A stretch of 34,822 nucleotides of DNA, from assembly GCA_016285415.1 (NCBI GenBank), contig JAEEQU010000001.1, forward strand, positions 1-34,822, written 5' to 3'. Below the pieces are notes generated by a model. It ran no database searches. It was not told the origin of the DNA and was given only the letters and a program-made list of their open reading frames with translations. Source of the stretch: Alphaproteobacteria bacterium (GTDB taxonomy: Bacteria; Pseudomonadota; Alphaproteobacteria; Rs-D84). The number at the start of each line of letters is the position of its first letter. The stretch's first letter is position 1. Below, one piece after another: positions 7,921-16,167 of the stretch. A program made the position numbers and the translations under genes.

Positions 7921-7949
7921 ATTATATCATAATTCTACACTTTGGTCAA
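7921..7949 (-). promoter_or_regulatory. Promoter of the MFS gene
   Basis: TTGACC (7944-7949), 17-base spacer, TATAAT (7921-7926) on the minus strand, about 28 bases before the ATG. Confidence 0.65.
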
Positions 7950-8005
7950 AAGCATGCGATTGATTTGGATTGCGAATTTGACACAAATAAATTTTCTGTT
8001 TCATA

Positions 8006-8034
8006 TTTACTTTATACCATTTTTGTACTAAAAT
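8006..8034 (+). promoter_or_regulatory. Promoter of the FtsK-gamma-like / kinase operon
   Basis: TTTACT (8006-8011) and TAAAAT (8029-8034) with 17-base spacing, followed by a short leader with AAGGGG before the ATG at 8057. The -10 lies in ACTAAAATTTAT, a 12-base sequence also found in the 3792-3809 and 26239-26256 repeats. Confidence 0.5.
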
Positions 8035-8056
8035 TTATCAAAAAGGGGAAATAAAC

Positions 8057-8248
8057 ATGGCAGGTCAAGATTTCTATGCCACGGCCGTAGATTTAGTCGT
8101 AAAGAATAACAATCCATCAATATCATACATTCAACGCATGTTGAATATTAGCTATAACACAGCTGCTGATTATATGGAAAAAATGGAGGCTACTGGCATC
8201 GTATCCGCCCCCAACCAAGAAGGTAAAAGAACTGTTCTAAAAAAATAA
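8057..8248 (+). CDS. Stand-alone FtsK gamma-like winged-helix protein
   Basis: A 63-residue protein that is essentially one winged helix: LVVKNNNPSISYIQRMLNIS, then YNTAADYMEKMEATGIVSAP and GKRTVLKK. This closely follows the FtsK/SpoIIIE C-terminal gamma domain, which reads the KOPS/SRS polarity sequences on the chromosome. The rest of FtsK (membrane part and motor) is absent and the gene has its own promoter and AAGGGG ribosome binding site, so it is a free-standing version. It could bind the same chromosomal motif or act as a local regulator. Its stop overlaps the start of the kinase gene by one base, so the two are translationally coupled. Confidence 0.7.
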   Translation: MAGQDFYATAVDLVVKNNNPSISYIQRMLNISYNTAADYMEKMEATGIVSAPNQEGKRTVLKK

Positions 8249-9177
8249 TGCCTATCCAAAGACCAGATATTAAAACCGCAAAAAATATACTAGCCGATGC
8301 ATATAAATCGGGACAGATTCCATTTAACGCAAAAATTGTTGAACCATATTGTGACGGGGGTTCTTCATTTGCCTTGCGCTGCATTGATACTGATGGCACA
8401 GAATATGCGGTTCGTTTTCCAAATACAGAACCAATATTAAACAAAATATTGCAAGAAAGCGAAATGTTGCAATTCCTAAATACGCAACATATATCTGAAC
8501 AAAGTGGTCTGGCAATTCCAGAAACACATTATACACCACACGACACGTACCCATTTATATGGCATCAGGCAATCGTTGGACAAACCATATTGCCGCACAA
8601 TTATCATGAATTAAACGAAACACAGAAATCAAATCTCGCTAAAAAAATTGCTGTATTCATGCATGCTATGCATACTTGCAAATTGCCAAATACATCTGGT
8701 AAATCAACAACAGATTTTGTAATTGCGCAAATGAAAGTACACGATTTGGACACACTTGGCAAAAAAATACCTGCACCAATATTACAGAAATATAAAGCAT
8801 TAAATTTAAATACAAATTATCCAGAACGCTTATGTCATTTTGACCTGCATGGTCGCAATATGGCATTAAATCCAAAAACGAAAGATTTAATAGGTATTTT
8901 TGATTTTGGCGACACCAGTGTTCGCCCATGCTTTTTGGATTTTTATAAATTATCATTTATTCACCGCGACCTGACCCGCCGTGTCATAGAAGAATACAAT
9001 AAGATATCTGATATAAAAATAGACATCCGTGATGTTGATTTGGCATATCTTTCTGCTATTGCCTATAGATATCCGCACAGTCAAAATGATGGCATTCTTA
9101 ATAAATCATTGGAAAATTTTGTTCAAGATATAACATCTACAAATACCTTGAATTTAAGTCAAGGCCACAAAATCTAA
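8248..9177 (+). CDS. Aminoglycoside phosphotransferase (APH)-family small-molecule kinase
   Basis: A 309-residue kinase-like protein. The Brenner motif is H197-F-D199-L-H-G-R-N204 (catalytic Asp199, metal-binding Asn204), and D219-F-G-D is the DFG-like magnesium site. The N-lobe has a glycine-containing loop at residues 36-41 and A54-V-R-F as the likely ATP-lysine strand, with Arg in place of Lys. Family members phosphorylate aminoglycosides, choline, homoserine or sugars; nothing here points to one substrate, and antibiotic resistance should not be assumed. Coupled to the upstream FtsK-gamma-like gene; its stop overlaps the convergent NADAR gene by 4 bases. Confidence 0.8.
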   Translation: MPIQRPDIKTAKNILADAYKSGQIPFNAKIVEPYCDGGSSFALRCIDTDGTEYAVRFPNTEPILNKILQESEMLQFLNTQHISEQSGLAIPETHYTPHDTYPFIWHQAIVGQTILPHNYHELNETQKSNLAKKIAVFMHAMHTCKLPNTSGKSTTDFVIAQMKVHDLDTLGKKIPAPILQKYKALNLNTNYPERLCHFDLHGRNMALNPKTKDLIGIFDFGDTSVRPCFLDFYKLSFIHRDLTRRVIEEYNKISDIKIDIRDVDLAYLSAIAYRYPHSQNDGILNKSLENFVQDITSTNTLNLSQGHKI

Positions 9178-9638
9178 TGTATAGACGACTTTAATTCACT
9201 GCGAATTTTCATTAACATTTGGCCCATACGGTTATTTCCACCACGTCCAAAACCACATTTATAACAAACGGCACATGATTTAATCAATATTGCATCACCC
9301 GTGGTTAATAATAATTTTGCGGCATCTTTGTTTTGATTAAACTTTGCACGCAATCCTTTTTCCATAATATCAAATTTCATATCATCAAATCCTATACGGC
9401 GGTTTACCTTGTATTCAGGTGTTTTTGTTAACAGCCGCGCATCATCAGGATTTTCTAAATTTATAATATGACAAAAACGCGAATCGTTCGCATAAAATTT
9501 CATTGCCTGATAATAATGTTCAACGGTTGGGAACACATATTCCTGTCCATCAACGACCATCTTTATCGGAAATGCCGACAGCGGACTAAGGAAATAGTAT
9601 TCACCAACCGGTAAACAAAATTTTATTTCATTTGGCAT
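9174..9638 (-). CDS. NADAR-domain N-glycosidase (YbiA-like)
   Basis: A 154-residue cytosolic protein matching the NADAR/YbiA family from end to end: FLSPLSAFPI near residue 16, VEHYYQAMKF with Glu40 near residue 39, and the C-terminal GNNRMGQMLMKIRSEL. Known members hydrolyse the N-glycosidic bond of unstable riboflavin-pathway intermediates, and others act on ADP-ribose adducts. It is the last gene of the long minus-strand run and follows the small membrane protein with a 6-base gap. Confidence 0.85.
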   Translation of the reverse strand: MPNEIKFCLPVGEYYFLSPLSAFPIKMVVDGQEYVFPTVEHYYQAMKFYANDSRFCHIINLENPDDARLLTKTPEYKVNRRIGFDDMKFDIMEKGLRAKFNQNKDAAKLLLTTGDAILIKSCAVCYKCGFGRGGNNRMGQMLMKIRSELKSSIH

Positions 9639-9644
9639 ATATCT

Positions 9645-9857
9645 TTATTTCTTTTCTGACTTTACCAAGCATATCATGCCGATTGCCAGAACGCAAATAA
9701 ATGTTACCATCATCAAAATACCGGCTTCTATACTCATCTGCCAGCCCAAATGGATACCAAACCACATTGGTAATATCCACAGACCCAACGACATAATCGC
9801 GATACAACCGAAACCAAAGAACACCATCAGTTTTGATACATTTGACACTATTTGCAT
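9645..9857 (-). CDS. Small two-span membrane protein
   Basis: A 70-residue protein with two hydrophobic helices (about residues 10-33 and 42-64) and a charged C-terminal tail (KSEKK). No family recognised. It lies between an exported Cys-rich protein and the NADAR gene in a tight run with 18- and 6-base gaps, so expression with its neighbours is likely. Confidence 0.6.
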   Translation of the reverse strand: MQIVSNVSKLMVFFGFGCIAIMSLGLWILPMWFGIHLGWQMSIEAGILMMVTFICVLAIGMICLVKSEKK

Positions 9858-9875
9858 TTCATTATTCCTTTATAG

Positions 9876-10550
9876 TTAAATTTTCTTTAATGGTTCATGA
9901 CAATCACCCGCGCCATCCTTGGGACAACATGCGAAAACCATCTGCGAAACTTCTTTGAACTTTTCCCCTGCACAGCAACCATATTTATTTGGCTTTGCGC
10001 CATCGCTACACAAACCCTTGGCACGATTTTCTTCTGCCTGGCGCAACTGTTCTGCCTGCTCCGCTTCTATTTCAGCCTGGGTTTTCTGTTCCTCTGGCTT
10101 TTTAGATGGTGCAACCTCTACAGGTTCTGGTGCAACTTCTTCTATTGGTGCGACATCAATTGTAACAAGCGGATTTATGTTATCGTAATTACGCACAGGC
10201 CGACGATTCGCACGTGGCGCACATTGCCGTTGCCGTACCAATAATGCATCCAATTCTTCTTTAAGTTCTGGATGCGCCGCAACATCGGCACGCAATTCGT
10301 TAACACGTTTGTTTATATCGGCACATGTTTCACGTGCTTTAACAGTACGCGTTTCCGTGGTTACAGCAACCTCTTCTTCTACCACTTCTGCTGTATCATC
10401 TTCTTCGTCTTCAGCATCATCGTCAAATTCAAAAAACTCATCAAAATCTTCATCAACTTCTTCAAGTTCTTCGGCAATCGCCATATACGACGCATACGGG
10501 ACTGTCGCAATTGCCAATATTCCCAAAAGCCCTAAGATTTTTATATTCAT
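9876..10550 (-). CDS. Exported acidic, Cys-rich protein of unknown function
   Basis: A 224-residue protein starting MNIKILGLLGILAIATVPYA, a signal peptide or anchor. Next comes a very acidic stretch (about residues 28-60, mostly Asp/Glu), an Arg- and Ala-rich helical part, a Pro/Glu-rich linker (EEVAPEPVEVAP), a coiled-coil-like Glu/Gln segment, and a C-terminal module with seven Cys (CSDG, YGCCAG, FACCPKD, GDC) that probably forms disulfides in the periplasm. I use the ATG at 10550 because AAGG precedes it; a GTG three codons earlier is possible. No known family. Part of the lol gene run. Confidence 0.65.
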   Translation of the reverse strand: MNIKILGLLGILAIATVPYASYMAIAEELEEVDEDFDEFFEFDDDAEDEEDDTAEVVEEEVAVTTETRTVKARETCADINKRVNELRADVAAHPELKEELDALLVRQRQCAPRANRRPVRNYDNINPLVTIDVAPIEEVAPEPVEVAPSKKPEEQKTQAEIEAEQAEQLRQAEENRAKGLCSDGAKPNKYGCCAGEKFKEVSQMVFACCPKDGAGDCHEPLKKI

Positions 10551-10572
10551 CTTGTACACCTTGGTTCCTATA

Positions 10573-11340
10573 TTATTCTTCTATAACCCTTTGCAGTTCC
10601 ATAATAAAATCAACACCAGGGTTTATAAGTTTTTCAACTTTGTTTATATACTTTTTTGCCTCGTTTTGCATATGCAATTTCTTATATGTATTTACTTTGG
10701 TGCGAATCTCATTCTTGTCAATATCAGAATCATTTATACGCACCCCTTCGGCAATTTGTAATTCATCCAGTGCTTTTTGGGCATATTTCTGCTGATTTTC
10801 TGGGCATCCATTTTCAACCATTTTTGAATATATCTCGGCATTGTGTAAATGGCAGTCATCACAATTTTCAAGTCGTTCCAGTAATGTAGATTCTATTATC
10901 TTACAAGGTTCACTCGTATTTACATCATCTTTACGCAATACATAAAACACACTCATTTCTGCCTGAGCCAGTTCTTTATTTTTATCTCTATTTTCTGGGC
11001 ATCCACTAACAACCAATTTTTCGTAAATTTCCGCATTCCATTTGTGCGAATCTGCGGCATCATATCGCGCATCATTAATATCCGTTACCAAGTTCGCCAT
11101 CAACGCCCTTTCGCGCATTTCACATGGTGTCACTGTTTCCTTGGATTCAACCGCATGTTTTACATGTTCAACCAAACCTGCTTTTTCGGGGCCTTCTGCA
11201 TTTGCATGTTTATTGCCCAAAAAGGTGCCACCAATCATCATCCCGCACAAAAATATGCCACACAGTGCAAGCCATGCGACAATTTTATGTTTGCGCGTAC
11301 AAATATAACATGTTTCACAGGATTTAGTATTGTTCTTCAT
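10573..11340 (-). CDS. Membrane-anchored protein with two tandem Cys repeats
   Basis: A 255-residue protein. The N-terminus is cytosolic and has a C8xxC11xxC14 cluster, followed by one membrane span (about residues 20-42). The rest contains two copies of a 50-60-residue helical module, about 72-129 and 145-195. Each begins with PC and an E-rich helix and ends with NAEIY-x-K-x-V-x2-GCPEN. The module is reminiscent of Sel1/TPR-like short helical repeats but I do not recognise a family. The C-terminal third is a Lys/Glu-rich helix. Belongs to the lol gene run between lolD (25-base gap) and another Cys-rich exported protein, so a cell-envelope role is likely. Confidence 0.65.
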   Translation of the reverse strand: MKNNTKSCETCYICTRKHKIVAWLALCGIFLCGMMIGGTFLGNKHANAEGPEKAGLVEHVKHAVESKETVTPCEMRERALMANLVTDINDARYDAADSHKWNAEIYEKLVVSGCPENRDKNKELAQAEMSVFYVLRKDDVNTSEPCKIIESTLLERLENCDDCHLHNAEIYSKMVENGCPENQQKYAQKALDELQIAEGVRINDSDIDKNEIRTKVNTYKKLHMQNEAKKYINKVEKLINPGVDFIMELQRVIEE

Positions 11341-11365
11341 TTTTCTCCCCCCCGTTTTATTTCAA

Positions 11366-12076
11366 TTATTTAACGACACCGTTTTTAATTGTTATGCGTC
11401 TATCTGCGCGATTCGCCAATGACATATCATGCGTCACAAACAGCATCGCCATTTTATTCTTGCGCACCAAATCAAGCAACAATTCAAATACCGCGACCGC
11501 ATGATTTGGATCCAAACTGCCCGTGGGTTCATCGGCCAACAAAATATCTGGCATATTTGCCAATGCACGCGCAACCGCGGTGCGCTGTTGTTCACCCCCA
11601 GACATTTGCCCCGGTAAATGCGATGCACGATGCGCAACATTTGCGGCCTTTAATAATTTCATTGCGCGCGCAACCGCCACATCTTCGGCGACACCCGATG
11701 CCAACATCGGCAACATAACATTTTCCACCGCCGTAAAATCAGACAATAAATTATGACGCTGATATACAAATCCCATTTTGCGACGACGAATCATTGTACG
11801 CATTTCATCGTTCATTGTATGCACTGGGGTTCCTGAAACCAAAATACTGCCCCCTGATGGTTTATCCAATAATCCAACGCATTGCAACAAAGTTGATTTT
11901 CCAGAACCAGATGGGCCAACAAGTGCGACAATTTCGCCACGGTGCAAATCAAACCCACCACCAGTTAAAATATGTAACGGCTGGCCACCTTCTATAAATG
12001 TCTTTTTTATATCACGCACCGACAGGACGACTTCGCCCTGCTTTGCCCGCGATAAAGAATTTAATATAGATGCCAT
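11366..12076 (-). CDS. lolD: LolD, ATPase of the lipoprotein-releasing ABC complex
   Basis: A 236-residue ABC ATPase. The Walker A is G54-PSGSGKST, the signature is M158-S-G-G-E-Q-Q-R, and the Walker B is ILLADEP (about 178-184) followed by TGSLD. A long QRHNLLSDFTAVENVMLP Q-loop region is typical of the LolD/MacB group. It powers extraction of lipoproteins from the inner membrane together with LolC/E. The start codon overlaps the stop of the unknown upstream gene by one base. In most genomes lolD directly follows lolC; here an unrelated gene is placed in between. Confidence 0.9.
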   Translation of the reverse strand: MASILNSLSRAKQGEVVLSVRDIKKTFIEGGQPLHILTGGGFDLHRGEIVALVGPSGSGKSTLLQCVGLLDKPSGGSILVSGTPVHTMNDEMRTMIRRRKMGFVYQRHNLLSDFTAVENVMLPMLASGVAEDVAVARAMKLLKAANVAHRASHLPGQMSGGEQQRTAVARALANMPDILLADEPTGSLDPNHAVAVFELLLDLVRKNKMAMLFVTHDMSLANRADRRITIKNGVVK

Positions 12077-12753
12077 TACTTTATTTCCCTTCCATCTTTA
12101 TCCATAATAACACTTTGTTTCTTTTTTTCCAGTACAGAAATTATCTTTTTTGCTGTTTCTGGCGCCAGCACATATCCAACCCGAATTCCATATCCCTTGA
12201 TTTTATCGGACAATTCTTGTTCTCTATCTAACGCCGCATCTATATTAATACCCTGTTGGAAACGGCCACGACAATAATATTCTATTTCTTCTGGGGCAAA
12301 TCCAAATATTGCCCCATACAGAACATCATTGCGTTTATTTTGCACATTTGGCAATTCCGGATTTAATTTAATTATATTTTCATATTCATCTGATAATTTT
12401 TCATCATAACTTTTACTTTTTGATTTTATATAATCAATAACATGTAATCTTGTTTTTTCATCTGGAATATAATTTTTAAACTCTGTTTGAAATCCCCACC
12501 TATCATCTGCATTAAGCATTTCAAAATCAGCAAAAAAACCATACAGTGCAATCTTTTTCATATAATCTGCCTGTGTCACATTATCCGGCATTTTATATTT
12601 GTGAAATAATTTTATATTATTAATACCGATTTTATTTAATTGTTGTTCCAAATCTTTTGCGGACGAATCCCATTCTCTGCCATAGGCATATGAATGCTCT
12701 AACGCAATTTCTGCTAATTTTATTTCAATTGATTTATCCAATTCTTTATTCAT
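12076..12753 (-). CDS. Unrecognised protein inserted between lolC/E and lolD
   Basis: A 225-residue, highly charged, mainly helical cytosolic protein without a signal peptide, membrane span or recognised motif. Aromatic-rich patches (YGFFADFEMLNADDRWGFQ, about 75-93; YGAIFGFAPEEIEYYCRG, about 146-163) suggest a folded domain. Its start lies 8 bases inside the end of lolC/E, and its stop overlaps the lolD start by one base, so all three are translationally coupled. That placement suggests either a Lol accessory factor or a passenger that settled without breaking the operon. Confidence 0.6.
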   Translation of the reverse strand: MNKELDKSIEIKLAEIALEHSYAYGREWDSSAKDLEQQLNKIGINNIKLFHKYKMPDNVTQADYMKKIALYGFFADFEMLNADDRWGFQTEFKNYIPDEKTRLHVIDYIKSKSKSYDEKLSDEYENIIKLNPELPNVQNKRNDVLYGAIFGFAPEEIEYYCRGRFQQGINIDAALDREQELSDKIKGYGIRVGYVLAPETAKKIISVLEKKKQSVIMDKDGREIK

Positions 12754-13999
12754 TTCGCAACACCTCTACTGGATCAGTGTTTGCGGCCTTCCATGCTGGA
12801 TAAATTGTTGCCAAGAATGCCAATGCTATCGCAATAACTGCGATACCAATTACAGTTATTGGTTCAAGACGCGATGGCAACTCTGATAAATAATATAGTT
12901 CTGCTGGGAACAAATCACGTCCCGTTACCCATTGGAAAAATTTACGTATCGGTTCAATATAAATTGCGACAACAACCCCCAATGCCGTTCCAAATATCGC
13001 ACCGATAATACCAATACTTGTTCCCGACAAAATAAATATACGCATCATTGAACGACGCGAAACCCCAAATGTCCGCAACACCGCAATATCACGCGATTTA
13101 TCTTTGACCAACATAACAAGTGACGAAACAATGTTAAATGCCGCGACAATAACTATTAACATCAGAATCAAAAACATAACATTTGATTCAACCTGTAGCG
13201 CACCAACAAATCCACGATTCAAATCGCGCCAATCACGCACAACATATCCATCAGGCAATACAGAAATCAATGCATCGCGAACCGAATCTGTATTTTCTAC
13301 ATCTTTTAAGAATAAATCTATGTGTGTTACCGAATTCCCAATATTCAAATATTTCTGTGCCGTTTCCAGTGGCATAAACACATAACCAGAATCATATTCA
13401 TACATTCCCATAAAGAACGATGCTTCAACTGGATATGACATAATTCTTGGCATTGTACCAAATGCGGTTGGTGTCGCACCATTTGCCGAAACCAATGATA
13501 TATTATCACCACGTCCAACACTAAGTTTACGCGCCAATGTTGCACCAACCACCAATTCACCATCACGAATTTCTGTTAGTTTCTTGCCGTATACGCGCGT
13601 TCCAGTTGTTGTTTTTTCCGCCAAATCAGACATACGAATTCCGCGAACCATCGCACCCGAATTATTGCCATCTGCGGTCACCATAACCTGCCCTTCGGCA
13701 ATTGGCACAATAGAAGTTACCGCATTCGCAATTTTTTTGCTTTCGCGCATTTTGCTAATAAGAAAATCGTAATCTGCAATTGCACCATCCTGATGATAAA
13801 CAACAACATGGCCGTTCATCCCAACGATTCGTGATAATAATGTATCGTGAAAGCCACCCATTACCGACATTACAACAATCAATGTTGCCACACCCAACAT
13901 TATACCTATTAGTGAAACCCACGACACCACCGAGCCAAAACCACGTCTTTTGGCGGCCAAATACCTAAATGCAATTTTTCTTTCTAGTTTTGTAAACAT
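12746..13999 (-). CDS. LolC/E-type lipoprotein-releasing permease
   Basis: A 417-residue FtsX-fold permease. The N-terminus FTKLERKIAFRYLAAKRRG and the first membrane span (about 25-47) are typical of LolC/LolE. A large periplasmic domain (about 48-270) follows, then three spans (about 275-300, 320-345, 378-402) and the closing YPAWKAANTDPVEVLRNE signature. Only one permease gene is present here, as in organisms where a single LolF-like protein forms a homodimer; a second copy elsewhere is possible. It acts in the inner membrane with LolD. The end overlaps the next gene by 8 bases. Confidence 0.9.
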   Translation of the reverse strand: MFTKLERKIAFRYLAAKRRGFGSVVSWVSLIGIMLGVATLIVVMSVMGGFHDTLLSRIVGMNGHVVVYHQDGAIADYDFLISKMRESKKIANAVTSIVPIAEGQVMVTADGNNSGAMVRGIRMSDLAEKTTTGTRVYGKKLTEIRDGELVVGATLARKLSVGRGDNISLVSANGATPTAFGTMPRIMSYPVEASFFMGMYEYDSGYVFMPLETAQKYLNIGNSVTHIDLFLKDVENTDSVRDALISVLPDGYVVRDWRDLNRGFVGALQVESNVMFLILMLIVIVAAFNIVSSLVMLVKDKSRDIAVLRTFGVSRRSMMRIFILSGTSIGIIGAIFGTALGVVVAIYIEPIRKFFQWVTGRDLFPAELYYLSELPSRLEPITVIGIAVIAIALAFLATIYPAWKAANTDPVEVLRNE

Positions 14000-14026
14000 C
14001 GTTCACTTCTATTTTATCATACAATA

Positions 14027-15346
14027 TTACTGGCGCAAGTAATTCCGCAACGCATCCCCCGTCAATGGCGCATCGTCCATATCTTCTGGATTAACAATAG
14101 ACACTATACGCGGCGACATAAACACAACCAATTCTGCGAATGGACTAATCAATGTTTCTGGGGTTGTTACAAACGAATGCGTTGGAATACCAATTATAAT
14201 ATAATTGTCACCAACACTGGACGGAATCGCAAACGAAGAAAGTTCACCATTGCTTGTCCGCAATACAATTTTCGCATCTATTTTTTTACGACCCGCAAAA
14301 TCGCTATACTTCGCAGATGCACCAATAATCAGGTCTGTTTCCAATCTTTCTTCTTTACTGCATTGTCCAATATCAAACCGTGATTGCCACCCATCCGGAA
14401 CAACAAAATGCCCCTGAGATACCAATACCACATTTGCCTGTTGCGACAAAAATTCCTGTAATGTTTTGGTGTTTATTTCCGGACCAACAACCAATGTACG
14501 TCCCACAACCCCCGGAATAGACATCTTGATATTCTTTTCCCCAAACGCTGGTAACAAATTCATCCAAATAATTGGATTATCTGTCCGTGGATACACACGA
14601 TAAACATCCATATCCCATGACATCACATATTTCTTGGAAGATATATCGGAAATTATACGTGTAACCTCGCGTTCTGTTTGAAAATTACCCTCAAATATCA
14701 ATGTATTATCCGCCCAATCAACAATCAGATTACGCACATCCGCACCATGCATCGCATCAAGCAACGCCATAACAATTGTATCATTATGTGGCATCTTGAT
14801 TAACCATTTTGCGCGATTAAATAATTTGATTTCGCCAAGCGCCGCATCATATGTGTAATAAACACGTCCCAAACGCGCAATTAAATCTATGGCGTCTGAC
14901 AAATTACCTGATGCAATTGACCCAGAAACCTTTTCTATAACGTGCTCTTGCTCCACAACGGCGATATCTGTTCCTTCTAATAATTTATTTAATGCGGATG
15001 GAACACTTTGCTTTTTAAATTCATAATCTGACACCGTTAAATCAGAAGGTAATTCATCCCCTTTATCTACGCGCACCATTTCTATTTTTTCTTCGGGTAC
15101 AACAGATACAACCGACTGATTATTCCAATCTACCGTGCAACGACGTGGTAATTCCACCGAAAAGCGACGCGCCGTATCTGTGGTTAATGCCGCTTTCTTG
15201 GGAAAAATAGGCACAGAATTTTCATCTATGACTAAATTATCTATTACCTGAACGGTATCATATTCAATTGTATTGGTTTCATTTGGTCCTGTGGCGCACC
15301 CAAACATCACCAATGCAATTAAAACAAAATTTAATAATTTCTTCAT
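14027..15346 (-). CDS. Secretin-like lipoprotein (PilN/BfpB-type)
   Basis: A 439-residue protein with a lipoprotein signal (MKKLLNFVLIALVMFGC, Cys17). Residues about 85-180 look like a secretin/TonB short N-terminal domain; residues about 190-260 resemble an N1-type ring domain (VIMALLDAM-like helix, then LIFEGNFQTEREVTRII). The C-terminus has the secretin-type closing strand pattern ELVVFMSPRIV. This suggests an outer-membrane secretin related to type IV pilus or type II systems, but the barrel part is short and no pilus or ATPase gene is nearby. The start at 15346 has GGGTGA upstream. It sits directly before lolC/E. Confidence 0.65.
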   Translation of the reverse strand: MKKLLNFVLIALVMFGCATGPNETNTIEYDTVQVIDNLVIDENSVPIFPKKAALTTDTARRFSVELPRRCTVDWNNQSVVSVVPEEKIEMVRVDKGDELPSDLTVSDYEFKKQSVPSALNKLLEGTDIAVVEQEHVIEKVSGSIASGNLSDAIDLIARLGRVYYTYDAALGEIKLFNRAKWLIKMPHNDTIVMALLDAMHGADVRNLIVDWADNTLIFEGNFQTEREVTRIISDISSKKYVMSWDMDVYRVYPRTDNPIIWMNLLPAFGEKNIKMSIPGVVGRTLVVGPEINTKTLQEFLSQQANVVLVSQGHFVVPDGWQSRFDIGQCSKEERLETDLIIGASAKYSDFAGRKKIDAKIVLRTSNGELSSFAIPSSVGDNYIIIGIPTHSFVTTPETLISPFAELVVFMSPRIVSIVNPEDMDDAPLTGDALRNYLRQ

Positions 15347-15361
15347 GTTTATCACCCGTTG

Positions 15362-15685
15362 TTATATATTCATTACTTTTTCAAATTCTTCCAATGTCAT
15401 TTCATATATTGGTTTTTGTGATGGTGTTGTCAAACTGCGCACATGTTCAAACTGTGCCTGAAACCTTTCAACAACAGCAACCACATTTGCATCAACATCT
15501 TTTTCTGATTTTAGCAAACGCTGGCCATATTCCACAACAAATTCTAACACATCCGCGGCAAAAAAACGACCAACATAATTTTCCATCGCAATTCCGCCCT
15601 TGTTAACGCATATCGCAGACATAACCTTGGCAGTGCTGTTATAGAAATTCGCTAATTTAATAAAATTATCAACTGTTAATGCCAT
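15362..15685 (-). CDS. Small unrecognised helical protein
   Basis: A 107-residue cytosolic protein starting MALTVDNFIKLANFYNSTAK. It is mostly helical, with a long amphipathic segment FFAADVLEFVVEYGQRLLKS and a C-terminal MTLEEFEKVMNI. No family recognised. The start at 15685 follows a strong GGGGGAAAAGAG ribosome binding site; the longer frame would begin within the promoter. As first gene of the nine-gene run, ahead of the secretin-like lipoprotein by 15 bases, it may be a chaperone or adaptor; that is a guess. Confidence 0.6.
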   Translation of the reverse strand: MALTVDNFIKLANFYNSTAKVMSAICVNKGGIAMENYVGRFFAADVLEFVVEYGQRLLKSEKDVDANVVAVVERFQAQFEHVRSLTTPSQKPIYEMTLEEFEKVMNI

Positions 15686-15710
15686 CTCTTTTCCCCCAGT
15701 ATTTTTATAC

Positions 15711-15740
15711 ATTATAAAAACTATTGCTACCAAAAGGCAA
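15711..15740 (-). promoter_or_regulatory. Promoter of the nine-gene minus-strand run
   Basis: TTGCCT (15735-15740) and TATAAT (15711-15716) with 18-base spacing on the minus strand, upstream of 15685. It overlaps the divergent promoter for the lipoprotein gene. Confidence 0.55.
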
Positions 15741-15752
15741 TTAAATTATAAT
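15724..15752 (+). promoter_or_regulatory. Leaderless-type promoter of the lipoprotein gene
   Basis: TTGCTA (15724-15729), a 17-base spacer and TATAAT (15747-15752). Only 7 bases lie between the -10 and the ATG at 15760, and there is no Shine-Dalgarno sequence, so transcription should start at or next to the start codon. Confidence 0.6.
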
Positions 15753-15759
15753 AGAAAGC

Positions 15760-16149
15760 ATGAGAATGTTTAAATTATTTTTATTTGCTGGAATATTGGG
15801 ACTTTGCGCATGTTCGTCACCCAACGGGGGCAGCATAGATAACGCCACAATCTTAAATTGGGAAAACGAATCAGTCACAACCGAGCAATTTGTTCGCGAC
15901 CACAAAGCATGTTTGGGAATAACCCAACCATCATATATGCCGCGTTCGCGTCTTGCAAAATTATTATCCCCGAATCAGAGTGCCCGTATGCCCGATTGGG
16001 ACGGTCTGTGGGTAACCTTTCAGTCAAACGAATACCGTGATGTCGGCCAACGCGCATTACTGTCTGTTCCGCGTAACACCACGTCCAAGTCCGTTGGTTC
16101 ATACCGGAAATGTATGTTTAAACGCGGGTATTTATTACGTGCCGTATAA
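15760..16149 (+). CDS. Small lipoprotein
   Basis: A 129-residue protein with a lipoprotein signal peptide; the lipobox is LCAC with Cys18 as the lipidated residue, followed by SSPNGG. The mature part is short and ends with paired Cys residues (C50 in HKACLG, C118 in YRKCMFKRGY), a pattern seen in small envelope lipoproteins. No family recognised. It precedes ftsQ by about 50 bases in the same direction but ftsQ has its own promoter. Confidence 0.75.
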   Translation: MRMFKLFLFAGILGLCACSSPNGGSIDNATILNWENESVTTEQFVRDHKACLGITQPSYMPRSRLAKLLSPNQSARMPDWDGLWVTFQSNEYRDVGQRALLSVPRNTTSKSVGSYRKCMFKRGYLLRAV

Positions 16150-16167
16150 AAATTTGGCATCAAAACT

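Noticed and set aside
8248..9177. Aminoglycoside resistance gene
   Set aside because: The kinase motifs fit the wider APH family, but no resistance-type subgroup features or mobile context are visible.
9897..10795. Plus-strand frames opposite the Cys-rich exported proteins
   Set aside because: Shadow frames of 9876-11340; the Ser-rich composition comes from reverse-reading Asp/Glu codons.
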